NCBI GenBank assembly: GCA_031261015.1
Contig: JAISKG010000112.1
Location: 1 to 8,035, forward strand
Direction of reading: 5' to 3'
DNA length: 8,035 bases
From: Dysgonamonadaceae bacterium
GTDB lineage: Bacteria > Bacteroidota > Bacteroidia > Bacteroidales > Azobacteroidaceae
A program made the position numbers and the translations under genes. This document shows, piece by piece, positions 1-6,242 of the stretch. The notes beneath the pieces were generated by a model. The model was not told the DNA's origin. It was given only the letters and a program-made list of their open reading frames with translations, and did no database searches. The first letter of the stretch is position 1. Every line of letters begins with the position of its first letter.

Positions 1-15
1 CTACCTCATTTGGAG

Positions 16-50
16 AAAAAAGAAAAATCAGGGAGTTTTCTAAACCCTGA
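16..50 (-). terminator. Intrinsic terminator, minus strand
   Basis: Read on the minus strand, TCAGGG (50-45) pairs with CCCTGA (33-28). An inner TTT/AAA pair extends the stem across a 2-nt bulge. The stem is followed by TTTTTCTTTTTT (27-16), a good U-tract in this orientation only. It would end leftward transcription, possibly read-through from the minus-strand genes beginning at 679 or 2236, although the repeat island lies between. Confidence 0.6.
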
Positions 51-82
51 GTTAATAAATGTTTAAAGTTTTAAGATTGGCG

Positions 83-107
83 AAGGCTCTTGTGACAAGA
101 GCCTTTT
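83..107 (+). terminator. Intrinsic terminator, plus strand
   Basis: AAGGCTCTTG (83-92) and CAAGAGCCTT (96-105) form a perfect 10-bp stem around a TGA loop, followed by a short T run (104-107). Its likely job is to end a plus-strand gene lying left of the window. Because the stem is flanked by AA and TT it may also work weakly in the other direction. Confidence 0.7.
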
Positions 108-200
108 CGCTGTTTAAAACGGTTAATTCTTTTTTTGAGTTCCTATTATCCGCTTCTCCGATTGTACCGGTAAGCGCTCATCGGGCGCAAAGCATTATAG

Positions 201-243
201 CCGAGGGTAAGCACAAGCCCGAAAGGCTGTGCGTAACCCCCGG
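201..243. repeat. Imperfect long hairpin within the repeat island
   Basis: CCG-A-GGG (201-207) pairs with CCC-C-CGG (237-243) around an A/C mismatch. After a small internal loop, GCAC (211-214) plus AGCC (216-219) pairs with GGCT (225-228) plus GTGC (229-232), with A215 bulged and a CGAAA loop. The interrupted two-part stem looks more like a structured RNA or REP unit than a terminator, and there is no T-tract on either side. Confidence 0.5.
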
Positions 244-268
244 TCGCGGGACGTCAATTCATCCCTGC

Positions 269-317
269 GCCGCGTAGCGGTGCTGCCTGTCTGAAAATGG
301 TTTCGCCGCTACGCGGC
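269..317. repeat. Inverted pair of CCGCTACGCGG units
   Basis: CCGCGTAGCGG (270-280) is the exact reverse complement of CCGCTACGCGG (306-316), and the pairing extends to G269/C317. Each unit can also fold on itself (CCGC/GCGG with a 3-nt loop), so the DNA can form either two small hairpins or one large one. Paired inverted REP units of this kind are called BIMEs in enterobacteria. Confidence 0.6.
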
Positions 318-342
318 TTATGCTTGTGGGATATATTTATAT

Positions 343-385
343 CCGTGGGCTACGTTCCACCCTTCGGGTGTTCACTCACCCACGG
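343..385. repeat. Nested stem-loop (CCGTGGG/CCCACGG)
   Basis: CCGTGGG (343-349) pairs with CCCACGG (379-385), enclosing a second hairpin CACCC TTC GGGTG (358-370). Just upstream, GGATATA (329-335) and TATATCC (338-344) form an overlapping alternative stem. No U-tract follows, so this is not an intrinsic terminator. Confidence 0.55.
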
Positions 386-397
386 CTACTAAGATTA

Positions 398-412
398 GGC
401 CGCTACGCGGCC
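398..412. repeat. GGCCGC-TAC-GCGGCC hairpin
   Basis: This is a perfect 6-bp stem with a 3-nt loop and the third copy of the 11-bp unit. It lies 15 nt downstream of the stop codon of the minus-strand gene at 428-679, so on that transcript it would form a 3'-UTR hairpin. Without a T-tract it would more likely stabilise the mRNA end than terminate transcription. Confidence 0.5.
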
Positions 413-427
413 AACGCTGAGAGTAAA

Positions 428-679
428 TTAGCTTAGTCCGGCATGTTCCAGAATGACCGGACTTTTTACATGCACTCCAAACTCGTTGGCTTTTTTCAGG
501 ATAAAGCGGGCTAATTCCGATTTTTTATCTTCCGGAGCGTAGCGGAAATAAGCTTCTGCAGCTCGTACGTGCGCGGCATCGGGAATAGGAAATTCGCGGG
601 TTTCAGGAATACCGAAATCCGAATCGGATAATTCGCGTCTTTCTTCCGCATCCAAGCGGTCGTTTTCGAATGATTTCAT
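428..679 (-). CDS. Small conserved protein of the phage-type DUF6582-like family
   Basis: This 83-residue acidic soluble protein has no signal peptide or membrane segment. Residues 21-37 (DFGIPETREFPIPDAAH) match the hallmark of a small family often seen in phage and plasmid genes, where the core reads roughly 'FAxPxxRKYPIxDxAHxRNA'. I recall that family as DUF6582, but the number is from memory. The N-terminal 16 residues are charged, and the C-terminal half (46-70) looks helical and Lys-rich. Its function is not known. The ATG at 679 is the first in frame and follows an AT-rich stretch with no clear Shine-Dalgarno site. It lies 75 bp downstream of the CoA-transferase on the same strand and may be co-transcribed with it, though no functional link is evident. 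Family call moderate; coding status good. Confidence 0.7.
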   Translation of the reverse strand: MKSFENDRLDAEERRELSDSDFGIPETREFPIPDAAHVRAAEAYFRYAPEDKKSELARFILKKANEFGVHVKSPVILEHAGLS

Positions 680-754
680 TTTGTGTAGTTTTATATTTTA
701 TTATAACACACACAAAAGGTTTTTTGTTGCGGATTGATTTCTGAAAAATAAAAT

Positions 755-2236
755 TCACCACTTCGTCAAGCGCATATCGCCCGTTTCCGCAAATGCCTGA
801 TGCATCGCGAAACACGATTTCAGATTCTGCGGCGTATGTCCTTTCACGCCCAGATTCAGAAAATCGGTCAATAAGCCTCTGTATTCGGGCGCCACGCAAT
901 TATGAATGATGGCTTCGGCGCGCTGAACCGGCGATTTGCCTCTCAAATCGGCGACACCGTGCTCGGTAATCAATATTTTAACGGAATGTTCGTTGTGATC
1001 CACATGAGAAACCATCGGGACAATCGAACTGATTTTTCCGTCTTTAGCCGTTGATGGCGTAGTGAAAATGGAAAGGTAGCTGTTGCGGCAAAAATCACCC
1101 GAACCTCCGATGCCATTCATCATCTTTGTACCTAATACATGCGATGAATTGATATTGCCGAAAATATCAGCTTCCAAGGCGGTATTGATGGAAATCAAAC
1201 CCAAGCGGCGGGCAATTTCGGGATTGTTGGAAATCTCTTGCGGTCGCAATAAGAATTTTTGTTTAAAGAAATCCAAATCGGCATACACTTCGTTCAAAAC
1301 CGGCGTAGTGAGCGACAAAGAGCAGCCGCTGGCAAATTTCACGTGGCCTTCGCGCATCAGACCGACGACCGAATCTTGAATGACTTCGGTGTAAATTTCA
1401 AACGGAGGAATGTCTTTGTTGGATCCCATTGCGCCCAAAACGGCGTTGGCCACATTGCCTACTCCCGACTGTACAGGCAGGAAACTCATCGGAATACGTC
1501 CGGCTTTCATCTCCGAAGCCAAGAAATTGGACACGTTTTCGCCGATTTTTTTGGTTACGGAATCTAAGGGAGAGAAGGCGCCGATTTCGTTTGGTAAATT
1601 GGTTTCGACAATTCCGGCTACTTTTTTCGGATCCAATTGAATGTAAGGCAATCCGATACGGTCGCTCGGCGTATAAATAGGGATTTCCCGGCGGTAAGGA
1701 GGATCGGCAGGTTCGTAAATATCGTGCATTCCCAGCAATTCCTTGGGATGGTATGCGTTCAATTCGAGGATAATTTTCTCGGCTAAATGCACGATTGTCG
1801 GAGCGATACCTACGGCTGAAGTCAGTACGGCTTTTCCGTCTTCGGTAATATCGCAGACTTCCAAAATAGCAAAATTGGGCTTGGGCAAAAATCCATAACG
1901 CAGGTATTGAGACAGTTCGGAAAGATGCAGGTCACAATAGTGCATTCCTTGCCGATTGAGTTCCTCGCGCGAATCTTTGTGCGATTGATAAGGAGTGCGG
2001 AATTTGATTGCGTGCGCTCGCGACAAAACGCCGTCGGCCGATTCGCCGGTAGAAGCTCCTGTGTACATTCCTACTTGAAAAGGTTTGCCTGCAGCGTGTT
2101 CTGCTTCCGCTTTATGAGCTAATGCTGTGGGGACAGCTTTGGGGCAGCCTGTTGCCGTAAATCCGCTTAAACTAATAATATCTCCATCGTTAATCAAACT
2201 TGCAGCTTCTTCAGCCGACATTTTCCGATATGCCAT
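755..2236 (-). CDS. Acetyl-CoA hydrolase/transferase (succinate CoA-transferase type)
   Basis: This 493-residue class I CoA-transferase is full length for the AarC/ScpC-like family, which moves CoA between acetyl- or propionyl-CoA and succinate in the cytoplasm. In Bacteroidota such enzymes serve succinate/propionate/acetate fermentation. Family hallmarks are visible: the N-terminal SGFTATGCPKAVP segment (24-36), YTEVIQD (282-288) with E284 as the expected catalytic glutamate that forms the glutamyl-CoA thioester, the glycine-rich NGIGGSGDF (374-382), and ITEHGVADLRG (423-433). The start at 2236 fits because residues 4-20 align with the usual N-terminus. A TATCTTTG promoter box lies 24 bp upstream, so it is probably transcribed independently of the tyrA operon it follows. 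Preferred substrates (acetate versus propionate versus succinate) cannot be read from sequence alone. Confidence 0.93.
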   Translation of the reverse strand: MAYRKMSAEEAASLINDGDIISLSGFTATGCPKAVPTALAHKAEAEHAAGKPFQVGMYTGASTGESADGVLSRAHAIKFRTPYQSHKDSREELNRQGMHYCDLHLSELSQYLRYGFLPKPNFAILEVCDITEDGKAVLTSAVGIAPTIVHLAEKIILELNAYHPKELLGMHDIYEPADPPYRREIPIYTPSDRIGLPYIQLDPKKVAGIVETNLPNEIGAFSPLDSVTKKIGENVSNFLASEMKAGRIPMSFLPVQSGVGNVANAVLGAMGSNKDIPPFEIYTEVIQDSVVGLMREGHVKFASGCSLSLTTPVLNEVYADLDFFKQKFLLRPQEISNNPEIARRLGLISINTALEADIFGNINSSHVLGTKMMNGIGGSGDFCRNSYLSIFTTPSTAKDGKISSIVPMVSHVDHNEHSVKILITEHGVADLRGKSPVQRAEAIIHNCVAPEYRGLLTDFLNLGVKGHTPQNLKSCFAMHQAFAETGDMRLTKW

Positions 2237-2259
2237 AAATCTTATTTTTAAATTTCCGG

Positions 2260-2291
2260 CAAAGATACGTTTTTTCTACGATTTTAACTAA
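2260..2291 (-). promoter_or_regulatory. Bacteroidota-type promoter for the CoA-transferase
   Basis: On the minus strand TATCTTTG (2267-2260) is a perfect TAnnTTTG -7 box. TTAG (2291-2288) matches three of four bases of the TTTG -33 box at a spacing of 20 nt. Transcription would start near 2254, giving a 5'UTR of roughly 17 nt. The -33 box lies within the last codons of tyrA. Confidence 0.65.
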
Positions 2292-3057
2292 TTTTTTGTC
2301 TGACTTCGTGCAGGAAATTCTTCATTGCTGGAGCATCTTTACTTTCAATAATTTGCAAAAGATGCGCCAATTCCTTCCGAATTTGTCCTAATTGGGTAGG
2401 CGTGTGCGGGTTGAAGAGGATTTCCGTGAGCAAATAGTCATCTTCCGACATCAGGCCACGTGCAATATCCATGTGCTTTTTGAAAGTTGTTCCGGGCGCT
2501 TCCTGAGGCTTCATAATCGAGGCGAAAACCAGAGTCGATGCGAAGGGAATCGACAGCGAGTAGGCCACCGTTTCATCGTGTTCCTCAAACGTATATTCAA
2601 AAATATTGAGCTTCAATGTCTGGTACAAATCGCGGAAAAACACTTTGCCCAAATGATTCGACTCGGAAATAATGATGGCGTTTTCGGAAGAAAGGTTTCC
2701 CAGATTGGCAAACGTAGGTCCGAACATTGGATGCGTGGATACGAAAGGATGTCCGGTCGCTTCGTAAAACTCTTTCAGTCCGGTTTTTACGGAAGCGATG
2801 TCCGAGAGAATGCACGATTCGGGCAGGTAAGGCAAGGCTTGCCGGAATGCTTCGATTGTGTATTGCACGGTGGCGGCATTTAACAAAATTTCCGGTTTAA
2901 ATGTGGCCATTTCCTGAGGATCGCTCATCCGAATGCAATTGTAGGTGAAGCGCAGTTTTTCGGGATTGCGGTCGAAAATGGCGACTTCATGCTCAAAGCT
3001 CAGTACGTCGGCGAAGAAAGATCCCATCTTTCCGGCGCCTAAAATTTGAATTCTCAT
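2284..3057 (-). CDS. tyrA: Prephenate dehydrogenase
   Basis: This 257-residue cytoplasmic enzyme oxidatively decarboxylates prephenate to 4-hydroxyphenylpyruvate, the tyrosine branch. It opens with a Rossmann dinucleotide fold: GAGKMG at 7-12 and the acidic strand end FDR at 28-30. SDIASVK (85-91) and STHPMFGP (107-114) are family signatures, with H109 the likely catalytic histidine. EEHDETVAYSLSIPF (158-172) corresponds to the usual EHDxxxAxxSHLPH helix but lacks the second histidine of that motif. It is short for the family: there is no C-terminal ACT domain and no fused chorismate mutase, so direct tyrosine feedback by an ACT domain is not expected. Its ATG overlaps the stop of the upstream DAHP synthase–chorismate mutase gene as ATGA, suggesting translational coupling. 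It is the last gene of the aromatic operon. Confidence 0.93.
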   Translation of the reverse strand: MRIQILGAGKMGSFFADVLSFEHEVAIFDRNPEKLRFTYNCIRMSDPQEMATFKPEILLNAATVQYTIEAFRQALPYLPESCILSDIASVKTGLKEFYEATGHPFVSTHPMFGPTFANLGNLSSENAIIISESNHLGKVFFRDLYQTLKLNIFEYTFEEHDETVAYSLSIPFASTLVFASIMKPQEAPGTTFKKHMDIARGLMSEDDYLLTEILFNPHTPTQLGQIRKELAHLLQIIESKDAPAMKNFLHEVRQKIS

Positions 3058-4121
3058 TGATTTAATACTTCCATTTGTTGACGGATTGATTCTTCGTGGA
3101 TAGCTTCCAGCACTTCTTTCATGAAGGCTTCTCCCATGTCCATTTCTTTCGCTTGCTTGATTCGCTTGACTAAAATTTCGTCGTAACGAAACGTTTGCAA
3201 AACAGGCATTTGATGCTCTTTTTTATATTGTCCTATTTCACGGGAAACGCGCATACGTTTCGACAAAACGGCCAATAATTCTTCGTCGAGCTGGTCGATT
3301 TGATGACGGAGTTCGGATAAACTTTCGGTCGTTTGATTCGTGTCGCGGATTACCAGCAAATTCAGAATAAAAGAGAGCGCTTCGGGCATGATTTGTTGTT
3401 CTTTGTCACTCCAAGCGCGGTCGGGGTAGCAGTGCGACTCGACGATTAATCCGTCGTAATTCAAGTCCATGGCTTGTTGCGACAGCGGGGCGATCAATTC
3501 GCGCTTTCCACCGATGTGGCTGGGATCGACCAACAGCGGTAGCGACGGAAGCCTCCGTTTCAATTCGATGGGGATATGCCATTGAGGCAGATTGCGATAC
3601 AATTTTTTATCATACGAACTGAACCCTCGGTGGATCGCACCTATTTTCCGGATTCCGGCGTTGTAAATGCGTTCGATGGCTCCAATCCATAATTCCAGAT
3701 CGGGATTGACCGGATTTTTAACGAGCACGGGACCCGTAAAATTTCCGCCTTGCAACGCATCGGCAATTTCCTGCATGGCAAAGGGATTGGCCGTAGTGCG
3801 CGCGCCGATCCAAAGCATGTCTATGCCGGCTTTAATCGCTTCATTTACATGTTTTTCCGTGGCAACTTCCGTAGCCACGTACATGCCGGCTTCTTTCTTC
3901 ACGCGTTGCAGCCAAGGCAAACCTTCCGCACCGATTCCTTCAAAGCCGCCCGGTTTGGTGCGTGGTTTCCAGATACCCGCGCGGTAGATTTGTATTCCTA
4001 TATTAGCCAAGTCTTTAGCGGTGGTCATGACTTGCTCTTCGGTTTCCGCGCTACAAGGCCCGGCGATCACCAGAGGCCGTTGGTTGCTCATGCCGGGAAG
4101 TAAAATTGATTCAAATTCCAT
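3054..4121 (-). CDS. Bifunctional 3-deoxy-7-phosphoheptulonate synthase / chorismate mutase
   Basis: This 355-residue fusion combines the first shikimate-pathway step (PEP plus erythrose-4-phosphate to DAHP) with the chorismate-to-prephenate step. Residues 1-260 form a type Iβ DAHP synthase barrel: GPCSAE (21-26, C23 a metal ligand), KPRTKPGG (52-59), IGARTTANP (105-113), KNPVNPD (135-141), AIHRGFSS (162-169), DPSHIGGKR (199-207) and E228. Residues 264-355 are an AroQ-type chorismate mutase, with R272, R289, K300, R312 and Q349 aligning to active-site residues of the E. coli enzyme. The homolog from Prevotella nigrescens has this order and is inhibited by prephenate through its mutase domain. 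I chose the start at 4121 because MEFESILLPG is the family's N-terminus; the open frame to 4310 only overlaps the upstream gene. The spacer to the aminotransferase is 19 nt. Confidence 0.95.
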   Translation of the reverse strand: MEFESILLPGMSNQRPLVIAGPCSAETEEQVMTTAKDLANIGIQIYRAGIWKPRTKPGGFEGIGAEGLPWLQRVKKEAGMYVATEVATEKHVNEAIKAGIDMLWIGARTTANPFAMQEIADALQGGNFTGPVLVKNPVNPDLELWIGAIERIYNAGIRKIGAIHRGFSSYDKKLYRNLPQWHIPIELKRRLPSLPLLVDPSHIGGKRELIAPLSQQAMDLNYDGLIVESHCYPDRAWSDKEQQIMPEALSFILNLLVIRDTNQTTESLSELRHQIDQLDEELLAVLSKRMRVSREIGQYKKEHQMPVLQTFRYDEILVKRIKQAKEMDMGEAFMKEVLEAIHEESIRQQMEVLNQ

Positions 4122-4140
4122 TTTATTGTCGTTGTAAGAG

Positions 4141-5307
4141 TTAATGAACGTGTTGTTTGATTCTTTGTAAAGCTTCTTCGAGTTTTTCCTCTTTGCAACA
4201 CAAAGAAATACGAATATAACGATTGCCGTTGCTTCCGAAAATAAATCCAGGAACGATAAATACATGCGCCTGATACAAAATGGTGTCGGCCAATTCGCCG
4301 CTATTGGCATACCGACCGGGAATTTTTCCCCACAAAAACATTCCCGATTGTTTCGGATCGAAAGTGCAATGCAAAACTTCCATGATTTTTTCAGCGATAT
4401 TGCGCCGTTTGCGGTAAATGCTATTCATCGTATCATACCAAGTTTGAGGCGCTTGTAAGGCTTGCGCCGCCGCCAGCATCATCGGTTTGAACTGTCCGCT
4501 GTCGATGTTGCTTTTGACTTTCAAAATCCACTGTACAAATTGAGCGTTGGAGGCCAGCATCGCCATTCTCCATCCGGGCATGTTTTGCGATTTGCTTAGC
4601 GAATTTAATTCGATGCAAATCTCTTTGGCTCCTTTTATTTCCAAAATACTCAGAGGTTTATCATTTAAAATAAAACTATATGGATTATCGTGACAAATGA
4701 TGATTCCGTGCTTGCGGCCGAAGGCGACTAATTTTTCAAACAATTCTCTACTCGCGGGTGCGCCGGTAGGCATGTTTGGATAATTTACCCACATCAATTT
4801 GACTTTCGATAAATCCAAGCGCTCCAAAGCGTCGAAATCGGGTTGCCAATTGTTGGACTCAAGTAAATCATACTCAATTAATTCGGCTTCGACCAAACGA
4901 CTGACTGAACTGTAAGTCGGATAGCCCGGATTGGGAATCAGCACGGCATCGCCCGGATTCAAAAAAGCTAAAGAAATATGCAAAATTCCTTCTTTGGAAC
5001 CGATCAGCGGCTGAATTTCCGTATCGGGATTCAATTCTACGTGATAATATTTTTGATACCAACCGGCAAAAGCGCGGCGCAATTCGGGAATGCCTACATA
5101 GGGTTGATAGCCGTGAACGTTCGCTTGCTGAGCCGATTCGCACAACACAGCAATCGCTTCAGCCGCAGGCGGCAAGTCGGGACTTCCCACGCCCAAACTG
5201 ATCACATCCGCTCCGTTTCGATTCATTTCATCGACTTCTTTCAATTTTTTGGAGAAATAATATTCACTGACGGTTTGCAAACGCCGCGCCGGTTCAATGG
5301 TTTTCAT
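4141..5307 (-). CDS. PLP-dependent class I/II aminotransferase of the aromatic operon
   Basis: This 388-residue fold-type I aminotransferase is full length. SPDLPP (42-47) and GYQPYVGIPELR (66-77) are typical of the AspAT/LL-diaminopimelate-aminotransferase-like group. YPNMPTG (176-182) and DNPY (207-210) bind the cofactor. K239 in SLSKS is the Schiff-base lysine, R247 lies in the phosphate-binding MPGWR, and R366 in YIRIS is the substrate α-carboxylate arginine. Its position between pheA and the DAHP synthase fusion suggests it transaminates phenylpyruvate and 4-hydroxyphenylpyruvate, or possibly prephenate itself to arogenate; that choice is inference, and automated annotation may call it an aspartate or LL-DAP aminotransferase. 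Its ATG overlaps the pheA stop codon as ATGA, so translation is probably coupled. Confidence 0.88.
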   Translation of the reverse strand: MKTIEPARRLQTVSEYYFSKKLKEVDEMNRNGADVISLGVGSPDLPPAAEAIAVLCESAQQANVHGYQPYVGIPELRRAFAGWYQKYYHVELNPDTEIQPLIGSKEGILHISLAFLNPGDAVLIPNPGYPTYSSVSRLVEAELIEYDLLESNNWQPDFDALERLDLSKVKLMWVNYPNMPTGAPASRELFEKLVAFGRKHGIIICHDNPYSFILNDKPLSILEIKGAKEICIELNSLSKSQNMPGWRMAMLASNAQFVQWILKVKSNIDSGQFKPMMLAAAQALQAPQTWYDTMNSIYRKRRNIAEKIMEVLHCTFDPKQSGMFLWGKIPGRYANSGELADTILYQAHVFIVPGFIFGSNGNRYIRISLCCKEEKLEEALQRIKQHVH

Positions 5308-6149
5308 AAATTATTTTCTTTATATTCGCCTAATATTTTCAAATCTTTCATCAGAGGACGGACGGCATCCAATCCTTGCTTGTATTTCAATAAGTTACAA
5401 AACTTTAAATCGACATAAAACAAATATTCCCATTCGCGGCCGATAATCGGAAGCGACTGTATTTTGGTCAGATTTACATCGTAAAAAGAAAAAATCGTCA
5501 GTACTTTCGACAAACTTCCTTCGGTGTGAGGTAAAGTGAAGACAATCGAGGATTTATCAACTGCTGAGGCATCTACCAATTCTTCCGCCAGCCAGCGATT
5601 GGCCAACAAAAGAAAACGGGTAAAATTACGTTTGTTGGTTTCAATTCCTTGTTGCAGAATATTTAATCCATACAATTCCGCAGCGTACCGACTGCAAATG
5701 GCGGCGTGTCCTTTGAGATTTTCTTCAGCGATGCGTTGGGCGCTTAAAGCTGTGTCTTCGCTTTCCACCGCTTTCACGTGCGACAAAGTTTTAAGAAATT
5801 CGCCGCATTGCATCAGGGCGATCGGGTGAGAATTGATTTCCGTCAACGATTCGATGGTTTCGCCCGGAAGTGCAGCTAAACTGTGGGTAATGTGCAACTT
5901 CTGCTCTCCGACAACGACCAGATCGCTTTCGCGGATCAATTCATGGTTTTGCAGCAAACTGCCGGCAATGGTATTTTCGATCGCCATAATTCCGATCAAA
6001 TTCGGATCTTTTTTCACCGCCGATACCACATCGGAAAAATGTTCGCAAGGAAGTATGTCGATGTTTTCTCCATTTTTTTCGTTGAAATATTTCCGGGCGG
6101 CCGTTTCGTGGTACGCCCCTTTTACGCCTTGAATTGCTACTGTTTTCAT
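5304..6149 (-). CDS. pheA: Prephenate dehydratase with C-terminal ACT domain
   Basis: This 281-residue monofunctional enzyme converts prephenate to phenylpyruvate, the phenylalanine branch. The catalytic part (1-190) is a two-lobed periplasmic-binding-like fold: IQGVKGAYHE (6-15), IMAIENTIAGS (54-64) and NKRNFTRF (172-179), whose T177-R178-F179 is the conserved TRF motif essential for dehydratase activity. Residues about 200-276 form an ACT domain. EGSLSKVL (210-217) and TKIQSLP (228-234) occupy the places of the Phe-binding GALV and ESRP motifs, so allosteric Phe control is likely though the motifs diverge. There is no fused chorismate mutase; that domain is on the DAHP synthase. It is the first structural gene of the operon, and its ATG lies 14 nt after the attenuator U-tract. 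GC content is higher than in the plus-strand genes to the right. Confidence 0.94.
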   Translation of the reverse strand: MKTVAIQGVKGAYHETAARKYFNEKNGENIDILPCEHFSDVVSAVKKDPNLIGIMAIENTIAGSLLQNHELIRESDLVVVGEQKLHITHSLAALPGETIESLTEINSHPIALMQCGEFLKTLSHVKAVESEDTALSAQRIAEENLKGHAAICSRYAAELYGLNILQQGIETNKRNFTRFLLLANRWLAEELVDASAVDKSSIVFTLPHTEGSLSKVLTIFSFYDVNLTKIQSLPIIGREWEYLFYVDLKFCNLLKYKQGLDAVRPLMKDLKILGEYKENNL

Positions 6150-6163
6150 TTCAAATTCGTTTC

Positions 6164-6195
6164 AAAAAAAAATCCCATCGTGCTCGACAGGATTT
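6164..6195 (-). terminator. Attenuator (intrinsic terminator) in the pheA leader
   Basis: On the minus strand AAATCCTGTCG (6195-6185) pairs with CGATGGGATTT (6180-6170) to make an uninterrupted 11-bp stem, including two G·U pairs, closed by an AGCA loop. The T run covers 6172-6164 (nine Ts). It ends 14 nt before the pheA start codon and lies downstream of a Phe/Tyr-rich leader ORF, so it must be crossed by every transcript from the leader promoter. It is the terminator half of a two-state switch; the 5' arm can pair with 6242-6235 instead. Confidence 0.88.
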
Positions 6196-6242
6196 CTTAT
6201 AGGTTGTTTTTATGTTTTGTTTTTACCGTACAATATCCTGTC
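6186..6242 (-). promoter_or_regulatory. Antiterminator: GACAGGAT / ATCCTGTC alternative pairing
   Basis: GACAGGAT (6242-6235) begins at the first base after the leader-peptide stop codon and is exactly complementary to ATCCTGTC (6193-6186), eight of the eleven bases of the terminator's 5' arm. Forming this stem precludes the terminator. A ribosome at the leader stop codon would cover 6242-6235 and let the terminator form. A ribosome held up on the Phe or Tyr codons, the last of which is four codons before the stop, would leave it free. The 41-nt loop between the arms is A-rich and unstructured by eye. Confidence 0.85.

Larger units (their letters stand above)
150..420. repeat. REP/BIME-like hairpin-rich intergenic repeat island
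   Basis: This gene-free stretch is visibly GC-richer than the AT-rich intergenic DNA elsewhere in the window and consists almost wholly of inverted repeats. An 11-bp unit occurs three times: CCGCGTAGCGG at 270-280 (inverted) and CCGCTACGCGG at 306-316 and 400-410. Other hairpins sit at 201-243, 245-269, 329-344 and 343-385. No convincing reading frame crosses it. The layout resembles extragenic palindromic elements or a decayed MITE; similar CCCACGGCTA/CCGCTACGCGG sequences are, from memory, common between Bacteroidota genes. Copy number elsewhere in the genome cannot be judged here. Confidence 0.6.

Noticed and set aside
59..277. 72-residue plus-strand open frame at the left edge
   Set aside because: It runs straight through a 10-bp terminator hairpin and into the palindromic repeat island, and the protein has no recognisable feature.
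270..410. Repeated CCGCTACGCGG units considered as a CRISPR array
   Set aside because: Only three 11-bp copies in mixed orientation with unequal spacing (25 and 83 bp) and no cas genes; this fits extragenic palindromes instead.
680..754. Search for a promoter or terminator between the CoA-transferase and the small protein gene
   Set aside because: The region is AT-rich with near matches (TATTTTTC) but no TAnnTTTG box at proper spacing to a TTTG, and no stem followed by a T-tract, so nothing is claimed.
603..899. 98-residue minus-strand open frame overlapping the CoA-transferase 3' end and the small protein's start
   Set aside because: It is out of frame with two better-supported genes and shows no recognisable protein features.
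2392..2883. 163-residue plus-strand open frame opposite tyrA
   Set aside because: It is a shadow of the well-supported tyrA gene on the minus strand, with no family resemblance or start context.
4122..4310. 63-residue N-terminal extension of the DAHP synthase–chorismate mutase
   Set aside because: It overlaps the 3' end of the aminotransferase gene in another frame, and the family N-terminus (MEFESILLPG) begins at 4121.
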